Assembly: GCA_016196065.1 (NCBI GenBank)
Contig: JACPYL010000027.1
Span: 62,001 to 126,000, forward strand
Length of the DNA stretch: 64,000 bases
Source of the DNA: Acidobacteriota bacterium
GTDB taxonomy: Bacteria; Acidobacteriota; Terriglobia; Terriglobales; Acidobacteriaceae
Direction: 5' to 3'
Part shown: positions 11,683 through 20,432 of the stretch, piece by piece
How positions within the stretch are numbered: the stretch's first letter is position 1
How the letters are laid out: each line of letters begins with the position of its first letter
Notes under the pieces: model-generated
What the model saw: the letters and a program-made list of their open reading frames with translations, nothing else
Told to the model about the DNA's origin: nothing
Databases searched by the model: none
Program-made: the position numbers and the translations under genes

Positions 11683-11801
11683 AAAACTTTCTTGCGGAAA
11701 CTCTTGGGAGGGCACGCCTTCAGCCGTGCCGCCCAGCCTGCCGAAGATCGGGGCTTCCAGCCCCTGCGGCTTGCCGTTTGTCCGCCCTGCCGGAAAAGAG
11801 A

Positions 11802-11827
11802 ATAGCCCCTCTGACAAAAGGGGCTAT
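11802..11827 (-). terminator. Terminator-like hairpin after rpmA
   Basis: Perfect 9-bp arms at 11802-11810 and 11819-11827 (atagcccct/aggggctat) enclose an 8-base loop. On the minus strand the stem is followed by ttctctttt, a T-rich tract. It lies 41 bases after the rpmA stop and before obgE, so obgE may rely on read-through or on its own promoter. Confidence 0.65.
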
Positions 11828-11867
11828 GGATGCCAGCTATCGAGCCGGGTCAGAGACCCAGGCCCAC

Positions 11868-12137
11868 CTAGTTCTTTTCGACGTCGACCGGTTCGACCAT
11901 GACGAACTTGCCCATCGATCCCTTGTCGAGGAACTTGATGCGGCCGGTGACCTTGGCAAACAACGTATCGTCCTTGCCGCGGCCCACGTTCAGGCCCGGC
12001 TTCACGCGCGTGCCGCGCTGCCGAACAATGATGGTTCCGCCCGGCACCAGCTGTCCGCCGAAAGCTTTGAACCCTAGCCGCTGGGCGTTCGAGTCGCGCC
12101 CGTTTCGTGATGTTCCCTGTCCTTTTTTATGCGCCAT
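11868..12137 (-). CDS. rpmA: 50S ribosomal protein L27
   Basis: The 89-residue protein of the large subunit reaches the peptidyl-transferase centre with its N-terminus. It opens [20 protein letters not shown] and continues with the conserved [16 protein letters not shown] and [10 protein letters not shown]. No Firmicutes-type cleavable N-terminal extension is present. The gene lies between rplU and obgE in the usual order. A word repeat sharing cagttctcagtg with the ligA leader lies about 9 bases before the ATG (12147 on), and no clear Shine-Dalgarno sequence is seen. Confidence 0.97.
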   Translation of the reverse strand: MAHKKGQGTSRNGRDSNAQRLGFKAFGGQLVPGGTIIVRQRGTRVKPGLNVGRGKDDTLFAKVTGRIKFLDKGSMGKFVMVEPVDVEKN

Positions 12138-12233
12138 AATTGCACCCAGTTCTCAGTGGCCGGTGGCCAGTAAATTCAATCCAAAATCATTTGTCATCCT
12201 GACCCTGAGCGAGGGGCAGGACTTGCTGCCCGC

Positions 12234-12692
12234 TTATTTCTTCTTCGGCGTCGTCTTCTTCGCAACCGCTTTCTTGGCGGATTTCTTCTTCGCCGGTTTC
12301 GCGGATCCCTTCGCCTCGGTGTGTTCCGCAGCGGCCTTCTTCACTTTCGGCGTCTTCTTGGGCAGCTCGGGAGCCTTGAACGATTGCCCGTCAAAAGCGA
12401 TCTCAGTGATGCGGACGGCGGTGTAGTCCTGCCGATGTCCGCGCAGCTTCTTGTACTGCTTTTTGCGCTTGTAGTGAAAAACGAGGATTTTCTCGCCGCG
12501 GCCTTCTTCGACCACGTCGCCGCTTACGCGCGCTTCGGCGCCCGGACGCACCACGCTGCCCGCTTCCGCGGACACCGCCAGCACGTCGGCGAACTCGACA
12601 CGGCCATCGGTGCCGTTAACCTTCTCGAACCGGACGACGTCGCCCGGGGAAACCTTATACTGCTTACCACCAGCGCGGATGACCGCGTACAT
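12234..12692 (-). CDS. rplU: 50S ribosomal protein L21 with basic C-terminal tail
   Basis: The 152-residue L21 begins MYAVIRAGGKQYKVSPGDVV at the ATG at 12692, preceded by GTGGAG. An open frame continues upstream to 12779 but has no conserved sequence. The L21 core ends near residue 103 with HRQDYTAVRITEI. About 45 further residues are Lys/Ala/Pro-rich (PKKTPKVKKAAAEH and a final TTPKKK), an extension absent from the E. coli protein and likely disordered and RNA-contacting. The gene is first of rplU-rpmA-obgE and divergent from the amidohydrolase gene. Its leader carries a perfect palindrome at 12754-12770, a site for possible attenuation. Confidence 0.96.
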   Translation of the reverse strand: MYAVIRAGGKQYKVSPGDVVRFEKVNGTDGRVEFADVLAVSAEAGSVVRPGAEARVSGDVVEEGRGEKILVFHYKRKKQYKKLRGHRQDYTAVRITEIAFDGQSFKAPELPKKTPKVKKAAAEHTEAKGSAKPAKKKSAKKAVAKKTTPKKK

Positions 12693-13140
12693 AGTTTTCT
12701 CCACGACTCGCGTCGGGGGCTTCGTCCCATTGCAACCTGCCCGGGACGGCCCAGCGGAGCAAAGCTCCGCAAATCTCAAGCATGTGCTTGCTGTTTCCCG
12801 CTGCGGCTTGTGACCGGAAAGGCGGCGCGGTCCCAGAACGGGTCCGCATGTACAGGCAAACCCAACTAGTTTATCGTGTGCTGTGGAAATCGGTCAAACG
12901 GGGGGGCGGGTAGTGGGTCAGGTTGAAACTCGAATCCCATCCCATGCAGCCCGCTGTTATGCGGCCCGGGATTGCTGATATTCAATCCATCGCAGCGAGT
13001 TCCAGAGGAACGGCTGACAATAGCCCGGCGTTTCAACGCCGGGTCGGGCTTCAATTGTCCCTCCGGGACTGTTGGGGAAAAGATCAAGCCGTATTTTTTC
13101 TATGACTTATAGCCTATCGAGCGACGAAAGAAGGAAGCCA
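12693..13140. other. Intergenic region between rplU and the amidohydrolase gene
   Basis: This 448-base region holds no gene. It contains the perfect 17-base palindrome gcggagcaaagctccgc (12754-12770, identical to 8652-8668), the putative rplU promoter near 12870-12897, and a cccggcgtt/aacgccggg hairpin at 13024-13043. The rest is unassigned. Confidence 0.7.
12870..12897 (-). promoter_or_regulatory. Candidate sigma-70 promoter for rplU
   Basis: On the minus strand TTGACC (12892-12897) and GATAAA (12870-12875) are separated by 16 bases. This gives a long leader of about 170 bases before rplU that includes the 12754-12770 palindrome. The -35 matches the consensus in five of six positions and the -10 in four. 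Confidence 0.5.
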
Positions 13141-14934
13141 ATGCCTGCAACTGCGAACAAGCTCGTCTGCGCCGCCGCAATGTGTTTCTTGTTCCTTTGC
13201 AGCCACGCGGTTCTCGCTGAAGGTCCTGCGGCTGACACTCTCCTTCTGCACGGACGCATCCTCACCGTTGACGCCCAGGATTCCATCGCGCAGGCCATTG
13301 CCATCCGCAACGGCGCGATCGTGAAAGTGGGTAGCGATGCCGAGGTCCTGAAATTTGCGGGCAATGCTCCCGGCGTCCGCATCATCGATCTCAAGGGCCG
13401 TACTGCGACTCCTGGATTGATCGATACCCATGCCCACATCGCCTATGCAGGCATGGCAGAAATCTATGGGATCCAGCTTTCGGACGCCACCTCCGTGGCC
13501 GAGATCGTGGCGCGCTTGAAAGAAAAAATCGCGCAGGTCAAGCCGGGAGAATGGGTGACTGGCGCGGGATGGGATGAAGGCAAGCTCAGCGATCACCGCT
13601 ACGTCACCGCCGCCGATCTGGATGCGGTATCTCCCCAGAACCCGGTATGGCTCACGCACACCACGGGCCATTACGGAGTGGCCAACTCGCTCGCGCTCAA
13701 GCTGGCGCACATCACGGCGGCAACTGCAGACCCGCCCGCCGGGACCATCGATCGCGACCCGAGCGGGAATCCTACCGGAGTTCTCAAAGAGGACTCCGCC
13801 ATGGATCCGATCATGGAACTGATTCCCGAGGCCACTCGCGAGGAGATCCGGCAGGGGATTTTGCACGTCCAGAAAGTACTGCTCAGCGAAGGCATGACCG
13901 CGGTCAAAGATCCCGATATCAGTCGCGTGGTTTGGGATGCCTACAAGTCCCTGCTCGACGAAGGCCAATTGAAGGAGCGCATCTGCGTGCTCTGGCACGC
14001 GGGGTCCACGTTTGCGTCGGCAAAAGAAGCGCTGGCCGAAATCAACTCCGTTCCACGCCTGCCTGCCGCTCTTGGCGACGATCATCTGCTCTCGTGCGGC
14101 GTAAAAATTTATATGGATGGCTCCGGCGGTGCCCGCACAGGATGGCTATACGACAACTGGCTGCGCGATGCGAAAACGCCGGACGCGACCGCTGCGGGAG
14201 CCCCGAATATCGGCTACCCGCAAGTGGATCCGGACGTGTATCGCGAGATGATGCGCCTGTTCCAGAAGAATGGCGTACCGGTGGGAACCCACGCCGTGGG
14301 AGACCGCTCCATGGACTGGGTTGTCGATACCTACGCTCTCGTTGAAGAAGAACTACCGCGGCCCGGATTGCGCCACAGCATCATTCACGCCAACCTGCCC
14401 ACTCCGCATGCGATTGACGTCATGCGCGCGCTGCAAAAGAAATACGACGCAGGCTACCCCGAGATGCAGCCCGGATTCATGTGGTGGATCGGCGATATCT
14501 ACGCCGGCAACTACGGACCCAAACGCGGACAACATCTCGAGCCTTTCCATACTCTGCTCGCCCAGGGCATCCTCTGGTCCGGCGGATCGGACTACGGAGT
14601 GACTCCTCTTCCCGCGCGTTACGGGCTCTGGGCCTCGGTTGTGCGCCAGACCGCGAAGGGCACGTTTGGACTCCAGCCCTTCGGCACCGCCGAAGCCATC
14701 GACATGCGCACCGCCCTGCGCAGCTATACCGCCTGGGGCGCGCGGCAAATGTTTCTGGAAAGCAAAATCGGGACCATCGAGGTGGGAAAGAAAGCCGACA
14801 TCGCGATCTGGGAGCGCGACCTTTACGAAATCCCGTCCGGCGAAATCAAAAACTTGAAATGCCTGATGACATTGATGGATGGCGTAGTGGTCTACAGCGC
14901 TCCGGAGTCGGGCATCACGAATACCATTCGATAG
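13141..14934 (+). CDS. Secreted amidohydrolase (YtcJ-like)
   Basis: The protein has 597 residues with a signal peptide (about 1-25, ending HAVLA). It matches the YtcJ-like amidohydrolase family: an N-terminal strand (DTLLLHGRILTVDA), the metal motif DTHAHIAYAG in place of HxH, and later metal-binding histidines (GTHAVGDRSMDW, HSIIHANLPTP). The C-terminal composite domain contains KKADIAIWERDLYEIP. Substrates of this group are poorly defined. The ATG at 13141 is preceded by AAGGAAG, and the in-frame codon at 13072 would add an unlikely leader. A 59-base gap leads to the VWA gene on the same strand, so co-transcription is possible. Confidence 0.88.
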   Translation: MPATANKLVCAAAMCFLFLCSHAVLAEGPAADTLLLHGRILTVDAQDSIAQAIAIRNGAIVKVGSDAEVLKFAGNAPGVRIIDLKGRTATPGLIDTHAHIAYAGMAEIYGIQLSDATSVAEIVARLKEKIAQVKPGEWVTGAGWDEGKLSDHRYVTAADLDAVSPQNPVWLTHTTGHYGVANSLALKLAHITAATADPPAGTIDRDPSGNPTGVLKEDSAMDPIMELIPEATREEIRQGILHVQKVLLSEGMTAVKDPDISRVVWDAYKSLLDEGQLKERICVLWHAGSTFASAKEALAEINSVPRLPAALGDDHLLSCGVKIYMDGSGGARTGWLYDNWLRDAKTPDATAAGAPNIGYPQVDPDVYREMMRLFQKNGVPVGTHAVGDRSMDWVVDTYALVEEELPRPGLRHSIIHANLPTPHAIDVMRALQKKYDAGYPEMQPGFMWWIGDIYAGNYGPKRGQHLEPFHTLLAQGILWSGGSDYGVTPLPARYGLWASVVRQTAKGTFGLQPFGTAEAIDMRTALRSYTAWGARQMFLESKIGTIEVGKKADIAIWERDLYEIPSGEIKNLKCLMTLMDGVVVYSAPESGITNTIR

Positions 14935-14993
14935 TTCGCGGGTCCCGGAGCGAACCGGGGAACTGCCACGTTGATTCCGTCGTATTGCTCGAT

Positions 14994-15983
14994 ATGCGTA
15001 TCCGCCGCCCTCGGTTTTCACAACTCCAGCCCGGACCAAAAGGCTGTGCTCTGATCGTTGTGCTTGCCTTGCTTTCCTGCCTTTTCGTCGCCAGCGCCTT
15101 TGCTGAGGAGCCAATCAAGGTTAACGTCAGGCTAGTGAACGTCGCCTTCTCCGCGCGCGATTCGCGAGGCGCTCTGGTTGAGAACCTGAGCAAAGACGAC
15201 GTCGAGGTCTTCGAAGACGCGGTGCAGCAAAAAGTCTCCTTCTTTGCTCACAGTGTCGATGTTCCCCTCACGCTTGGATTGGTCGTCGACTTCAGCGGCA
15301 GCCAGGATCAATTCACCAAGCAGCATGAACATGACCTGCAAGTCTTTTTGAAAGATGTCCTGGGCCCCAAGGACCGGGTATTTCTCGTCGCTTTTGGAAA
15401 TCACGTTCGGCTGGTCAGTGATTTTTCGCAATCTGGCGAGCAGGCGATGCAAAAACTCGACATGTACCGTCACAAGGACGCACATTTCCCTGAATTGGGC
15501 CCACCCGAAAGTCGCGCTCTCGGCACCGCTTTTTACGATTCCATCTTCTACTCCATTACCGAGAAACTGGTTGGTGAAACCGGCCGTCGCGCTCTGATCG
15601 TTTTCAGCGACGGAGAAGACAACTCTAGTTCCCATGACATGATGACCGCGATCGAGGCTGCCCAGAGCGCCAACGTTCTGGTTTTCACCATCCGGTACAC
15701 CGAAAAAAATCACGGTAACCTTACGGCCCGCAACAAATACGGAATCCGCGTGATGGACCGCATCGCCAAGGAGACGGGTGGCCAGCACATTGATGCGGAA
15801 GCCACCGACCCGAAAACATACTTTCGTCAGATCGCGGAAGAACTTCGATCATCGTATGAACTGGCCTACTATCCCTCGAACCCAGTCCGGGATGATACTT
15901 TCCGAAAGATCGCGATCCGACCGAAAACGGCTGGCATAACCGTGCGCTCAAGGACGGGATACTTCTCACGATCCGCAGACTGA
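14994..15983 (+). CDS. VWFA-related secreted protein (acidobacterial type)
   Basis: The 329-residue protein has a hydrophobic N-terminal segment that is probably a signal peptide (about 17-37, ending ASAFA). A short domain (VNVRLVNVAFSARDSRGALV, DDVEVFEDAVQQKVSFF) is followed by a von Willebrand A domain from about 92. The MIDAS motif is intact: D99-F-S101-G-S103, with the later segment LIVFSDGEDNSSSHD. The architecture matches the acidobacterial VWFA-related family (TIGR03436 type), of unknown cellular role but probably metal-dependent adhesion or scaffolding. The start ATG is at 14994, although the frame is open for 513 bases upstream inside the amidohydrolase gene. Confidence 0.85.
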   Translation: MRIRRPRFSQLQPGPKGCALIVVLALLSCLFVASAFAEEPIKVNVRLVNVAFSARDSRGALVENLSKDDVEVFEDAVQQKVSFFAHSVDVPLTLGLVVDFSGSQDQFTKQHEHDLQVFLKDVLGPKDRVFLVAFGNHVRLVSDFSQSGEQAMQKLDMYRHKDAHFPELGPPESRALGTAFYDSIFYSITEKLVGETGRRALIVFSDGEDNSSSHDMMTAIEAAQSANVLVFTIRYTEKNHGNLTARNKYGIRVMDRIAKETGGQHIDAEATDPKTYFRQIAEELRSSYELAYYPSNPVRDDTFRKIAIRPKTAGITVRSRTGYFSRSAD

Positions 15984-16179
15984 TTCGCAGGTGAGGACTC
16001 TGCCGCAAGCCCTAAATCGCTGACAGGTCAAAAGCTCGTCGACATTCCGCGGCCCCGCGGAATTTATTTTCATCGCCGTGTCGTCTTCTCCCCCTCATTT
16101 TCGATTACCTCTGCAGGAACACCCGGAGCCTTATGAAAGAAATCCTTACAGGTCATCCTCGAGTTGCGGCGTGGTAACG

Positions 16180-17421
16180 ATGGCGAGGCCGGTGGCGGTT
16201 GCCGCCCCCATTCCCGTTGCTCCCGTTGCCCCGCAGCAGGCTTCCAGGCTGGTCTCCGTCGACGTCTTGCGCGGAATCGTCATGATCATCATGGCGCTCG
16301 ACCACACCCGTGACTTCATGACCTATCTTCGGTTTCCCCCGGAGGACATGGCTCACACCTACGGGGCGCTCTTCATCACCCGCTTCATCACTCACTATTG
16401 CGCGCCGGTTTTCGCGCTCCTGGCGGGCACGGGAGCGTATCTCTCGACCCGCCGCGGAAAATCGATCGCGCAGGTGTCCCGATTTTTTCTGACCCGCGGA
16501 TTGTGGCTGGTGCTTCTCGAGTTGACCATTGTCGATTTCGGATGGGGCTTCGTCCCATGGGCCCAGGCTGGAGTGATCTGGATCCTGGGCTGGAGCATGG
16601 TAGCCATGGCCCTGATCGTGTTCCTTCCGCTGCGCTGGATTGCGGCTTTGGGATTGGGCATGATCGCCGCCCACAACCTGCTCGATCCAATCAATCCCGC
16701 GTGGTTCGGAAAGTTCTACTGGGTGTGGATGCTCCTGCATACGCCCGGCCGCATTCCCATCACCGATCACTTCTCATTTACCGTGAGGTACGTCCTGATC
16801 CCCTGGGTCGGTGTTATGGCCACGGGCTTTGCCTTCGGGAAACTGTTGCTTCATCCCGACCGCCGCAAATGGATTCTCACTGTCGGAATCTGCGCGACCG
16901 CGCTGTTCTTCATCCTTCGGGGATTCAATCTATACGGCAACGGCATCGCCGGACTGCATTTCGGATACCCTCGCTCCGCCGGCCCGTGGAGTCTCCAGCC
17001 GACTCTTTCGCTGAGCGTGACCTCATTCTTTAACGTGCTGAAGTATCCGCCTTCTCTCGATTACCTCCTCATCACCCTCGGACCCGCCCTCATCGCGCTC
17101 GCATTGCTGGACGGAACCAAGGGAGTGCGCGGGCTGAGTCGCATCCTGATGGTGTACGGCCGGGTGCCGCTCCTGTATTACGTTCTGCATCTTTATCTGC
17201 TGAACGTGATGGCGAGATTGGCGGCACTAGCCATGCACCAACCGGCGTGGCACGGCACCGTCATCGCAGACTTTGCGCAACGGCCTCTCGGATACGGCCA
17301 CGGTCTGCCCTTCATCTACCTCATGTGGATGCTGGCAGTTGCGATACTCTATCTGCCCTGCCGATGGTTCATGGAATTCCGCAGCCGGCATCGCGATTGG
17401 GGTTGGTTAAGCTATTTGTGA
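16180..17421 (+). CDS. HGSNAT-like membrane acyltransferase (DUF1624)
   Basis: The 413-residue polytopic membrane protein has about ten hydrophobic segments. The start of the catalytic core, RLVSVDVLRGIVMIIMALDH, matches the heparan-alpha-glucosaminide N-acetyltransferase catalytic domain family (DUF1624). The conserved Asp and His of that segment (DVLRG, LDHTRD) are present. Bacterial members are probable membrane O- or N-acetyltransferases acting on envelope glycans, and no substrate is evident. The start is uncertain: GTG 16078, GTG 16171 and ATG 16180 are in frame. The last is preferred because conserved sequence begins soon after it. A bidirectional terminator at 17506-17532 separates it from the convergent beta-propeller gene. 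Confidence 0.82.
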   Translation: MARPVAVAAPIPVAPVAPQQASRLVSVDVLRGIVMIIMALDHTRDFMTYLRFPPEDMAHTYGALFITRFITHYCAPVFALLAGTGAYLSTRRGKSIAQVSRFFLTRGLWLVLLELTIVDFGWGFVPWAQAGVIWILGWSMVAMALIVFLPLRWIAALGLGMIAAHNLLDPINPAWFGKFYWVWMLLHTPGRIPITDHFSFTVRYVLIPWVGVMATGFAFGKLLLHPDRRKWILTVGICATALFFILRGFNLYGNGIAGLHFGYPRSAGPWSLQPTLSLSVTSFFNVLKYPPSLDYLLITLGPALIALALLDGTKGVRGLSRILMVYGRVPLLYYVLHLYLLNVMARLAALAMHQPAWHGTVIADFAQRPLGYGHGLPFIYLMWMLAVAILYLPCRWFMEFRSRHRDWGWLSYL

Positions 17422-17505
17422 TGACGGCGGGTGTCGCTTTGTCATTGCGTGGTTTTGGCGGCATTACGTGGAGGCTCCGGAGTGTATCCAGATCGGCGCA
17501 GGAAA

Positions 17506-17532
17506 AAAGCCCGGGGATGGTCACCGGGCTTT
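17506..17532 (-). terminator. Bidirectional terminator between convergent genes
   Basis: Perfect 9-bp arms at 17506-17514 and 17524-17532 (aaagcccgg/ccgggcttt) have a 9-base loop. On the minus strand the stem runs into cttttttcc, a strong T-run for the beta-propeller gene. On the plus strand it is followed by gctcttcac, which is weaker. Confidence 0.8.
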
Positions 17533-17569
17533 GCTCTTCACTTCCTTTTACCCTCTTACCCTCTACCGG

Positions 17570-18454
17570 CTAGCAGCCGCCGGTCGGATAGAACAGGTAT
17601 ACGGCCTTGGTACCGTCATTGACCTGTACGGGGCTGGTTCCGTCCAGGTTGGATTTGAAAAGTGGCGCCGGGTTGGAGCAATCGTTCATGTAGTAGATGT
17701 TTGAGTTCAAGACGACGAATTCGTCCACGTCGGGAACAACCATAGTTTCACCCGTACCATCAATGTTCACACTGACGACGCCCCATGTGCCCTCGACGTA
17801 GCCCAGGAAGAAAACTTTCTTGCCGTCCGGCGCGAGCTGAGGCAGGCTGAGACCGCTCTTGGCCAAACGTGTCTCGATCAGTTTGATTCCCGTTCCATCC
17901 GTTTTAATGGTGTAAACGCCATAGCCTACCGAGGAGCCGTAACAGGCGAATACTACCTGCGAGCTGTCGGCGGAGAAACTGGCGTCGTAACACTCAGTCA
18001 CGCCCTCGGGGAGAGTCGGAGTCAAGTCAAGAACGCCGGTCCCGTCCGGATGGATCAAGACAACGTGAAACACTGTAAAGTCAAAAAAGACGATCTCTTT
18101 GCCGCTCGGCGAAATCCGTGCCCAACGCGCATTGTCCGGTCCGGGCACTTGTTGTTGACCGCTGCCATCTGATTTACTCACCCAAAGCTGGAATGCGCCG
18201 GCGTTGCGCGCGATGAACGCCACCGTCTTTCCATCTGCCGAGGTTGACAACGACCAGACGTCGGTCAGGCTGCTGGGAATTGGAGTTACATTGGTGCCGT
18301 CCAGGTTCGCGGTGAAGAGCGAGGTGGGCGGATCAACTGGTTGGGTCGATAACAACGCGATTTTAGTGAATGTGGAAGTCGTGGAATTACCGCAACCTAC
18401 GGAAGCGGCGATGGCCAGAACCAATAACGAGAGCACAATCCTATGCTTTCTCAA
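17570..18454 (-). CDS. Secreted TolB-like beta-propeller protein, TTG start
   Basis: The protein has 294 residues from a TTG at 18454. That start is chosen because AGGAGA lies five bases upstream and the protein then begins with a compact signal peptide (LRKHRIVLSLLVLAIAASVG) followed by Cys. The lipobox ASVGC is imperfect, so a lipoprotein is possible but not certain. The mature part has at least six blades, each ending in a DG-T/S-G turn (LDGTNVTPI, SDGSGQQQV, PDGTGVLDL, TDGTGIKLI, IDGTGETMV, LDGTSPVQV), typical of TolB/WD40-like propellers. No partner is identifiable. Confidence 0.8.
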   Translation of the reverse strand: MRKHRIVLSLLVLAIAASVGCGNSTTSTFTKIALLSTQPVDPPTSLFTANLDGTNVTPIPSSLTDVWSLSTSADGKTVAFIARNAGAFQLWVSKSDGSGQQQVPGPDNARWARISPSGKEIVFFDFTVFHVVLIHPDGTGVLDLTPTLPEGVTECYDASFSADSSQVVFACYGSSVGYGVYTIKTDGTGIKLIETRLAKSGLSLPQLAPDGKKVFFLGYVEGTWGVVSVNIDGTGETMVVPDVDEFVVLNSNIYYMNDCSNPAPLFKSNLDGTSPVQVNDGTKAVYLFYPTGGC

Positions 18455-18701
18455 ACTTTCTCCTAGGGAATTGGCGGCCGCTACCGGCAACGCCATTTCA
18501 TGTCCGACATTTGGGCTGGCAAACCTGGCAGGAACTGGAAGACAGGCGTGCGGAGGTCAGAGGATAAGTTGCTTGCGACACATCCACAACGGTACAAAGG
18601 TAATTCTGCGCACTAGGCTTGAGACGTGCTTTTCCGGCAGGGCGGCGCGGCGCGGAGAAAGATCAATTAAGTGAAGTCTTCCGGGCTCTGCCTCGCAGTA
18701 C

Positions 18702-20132
18702 TTACTGCGCCACCGTCATCTGTGTCCAGCTCCCGACCTCACCAGCCTTTTCTGGGGTGTAATTGGGATCATCAGTGGTGCGGTAGTTACCGAAGCCGTC
18801 GGTGAAGTGATACTGGCCGAGGTTGGAGAGTTGCGTTGTACCGCCGTTGGGATCGTTGAGTGTATCGACGCCGCGGATCACATCGTCCCAGTGGTCGGCA
18901 GCGCTGCGAGCGCCGCCATCCCGTAAGAAACTGTCGTCGACCCCGCCGCTGGAACGGAAGGCCTCTTCCTGTTTGTTGAAATTTGCCAGAAGAGAGGCCT
19001 GTTGCCTCATCGTCTGCTCGACAATCGCCTGAGCCGCACGCAGTTGATCGTAGCCTTCCTTCAGTTTCTGGTTGAAGTCGGCCACCATCTTGTCGTTGAT
19101 CGCCTTCGAAAGCCGCGTCCATTGCGGATTCACATACATCGACTTGGCGATCACGCAATACATCGGCATGCGCTTCTCGAGAGTGCCGGCTGGCGCCCGG
19201 AAACTTTGCAGGGCCTGCAATCCCCAGTTGGTCTGCTTGATCGTGCCTGCGTTCACTCCCGCGTTCGCCCCTTGCGAGAGGTAGTAAACGCCGAAGAAGG
19301 CTTCTTCTACGGGTTGTCCGTTCAGGTCGTAGCCGATCTTGATGGCCACGCCGTGCTGGTTCGGCCTGGGGTCCAGATGCAGAGCTTTCGCCAGACCCGG
19401 CAGGTCCTGCTGCCCAAGCCATTTGAAATTGGCGACGTCGGGGCGAGTCTTCTTGATGAACTTGGCCAGAGCCTGCATCGGAGGTTGCGGAGGAGAGGAA
19501 AATGCGCCAGTGGGCAGGCGCTCGCCAGGTCCAGGCTTGCGGCCTTTTTCGTATTGCCTCGATTGAGGCGGAAGTTCGGTGAAATCAAACCGCAAAAGCG
19601 GGTATTGGAAATAAGCCTCGGCGTTGTCGGGATTCTCCGCATGAGAAGAAAATGAAAGAGGGTATTCAACCCAGCCATAGTGCCACTCGATCTTGCTTTC
19701 GTAGTGCCACTTCTCGGGCAGATGGATGGTGGCGGCGCGCATTCCGCCGTGTTCTGTATCCGTGATGACGCGTTCCGCGAATTTTTCTGTCCCTTTGGCA
19801 GGGGTGCCTTTGGACGTAGCTGCTTTCGGTGCCGGAGCGCTCGGCGTGGCAGCGGAGTGCGACGAGGGAGCCGGGGAACTCGGGACGCTGGGCGAATCAC
19901 CCTTAGTCGAGTTTGCAGCCAGCCCGACGGCTTGTTTGCAGCGATCGGACAGCGAGTCCTTATGCTCCTTGAGACACGCCACGATGCGGCCTCCACCCGG
20001 TTGGACTCCCGCGCACAGTTTCTGCGCATCCGCTGTGCAGGCGGCGCGAATCGCAGCCATCGGATCTTGTGCGAGCGCAGGTTGCGCGGCCATGGCGGCG
20101 CAGACAACGAGCAATACGGTCAAACTTCTCAT
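18702..20132 (-). CDS. Secreted Cys-rich-repeat protein (GLG1/FGFR-type repeat), function unknown
   Basis: The 476-residue protein has a signal peptide (MRSLTVLLVVCAAMAAQPALA). Residues about 24-70 contain one Cys-rich repeat, ACTADAQKLCAGVQPGGGRI, then VACLKEHKDSLSDRC. This resembles the Pfam Cys_rich_FGFR repeat best known from Golgi GLG1 and found in some bacteria. A low-complexity Ser/Pro/Ala/Lys linker follows (about 77-130). The large C-terminal region (about 135-476) was not recognised. It includes an aromatic patch EKWHYESKIEWHYGWVEYP and a helical segment ending ASLLANFNKQEEAF. The frame is open upstream to 20234 but the ATG at 20132 starts the signal peptide. It is divergent from the desaturase. 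Confidence 0.75.
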   Translation of the reverse strand: MRSLTVLLVVCAAMAAQPALAQDPMAAIRAACTADAQKLCAGVQPGGGRIVACLKEHKDSLSDRCKQAVGLAANSTKGDSPSVPSSPAPSSHSAATPSAPAPKAATSKGTPAKGTEKFAERVITDTEHGGMRAATIHLPEKWHYESKIEWHYGWVEYPLSFSSHAENPDNAEAYFQYPLLRFDFTELPPQSRQYEKGRKPGPGERLPTGAFSSPPQPPMQALAKFIKKTRPDVANFKWLGQQDLPGLAKALHLDPRPNQHGVAIKIGYDLNGQPVEEAFFGVYYLSQGANAGVNAGTIKQTNWGLQALQSFRAPAGTLEKRMPMYCVIAKSMYVNPQWTRLSKAINDKMVADFNQKLKEGYDQLRAAQAIVEQTMRQQASLLANFNKQEEAFRSSGGVDDSFLRDGGARSAADHWDDVIRGVDTLNDPNGGTTQLSNLGQYHFTDGFGNYRTTDDPNYTPEKAGEVGSWTQMTVAQ

Positions 20133-20432
20133 AGCAATCCTCAACTCGCGATCGGGATCAAGAAATCGGCGGGGGACCCATTTCTTCGAGCGTAACAAGA
20201 ACGCGAGTTCTTGCAATTGCTGACACAGTAACAAATGAAGGAGCCCCTCGTCTCGTGGGTTCGAGATATGGGCGGCGAGGGGCAGGATATCGCAAACGGA
20301 GAAACGTTCACTCGCGGGCGCAGCAAAATACTCTGGCAGTTGAGTCGGGCTGGCGATTACACTTTGTCTGCTCTAAATTGTTGTTCGAAAGCAGACCCCG
20401 GTTTCTGATTGGATCATCCCACGGGAGTCACT
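20133..20432. other. Divergent intergenic region with a nested hairpin
   Basis: The 300 bases between the Cys-rich-repeat gene and the desaturase contain no gene. A nested stem at 20243-20283 pairs gcccctcg with cgaggggc, and inside it tctcg with cgaga. No clear sigma-70 pair was found. Confidence 0.55.

Noticed and set aside
14481-14993. Longer form of the VWA protein starting inside the amidohydrolase gene
   Set aside because: The extra 171 residues are the shifted frame of the amidohydrolase. A signal peptide begins at the ATG at 14994.
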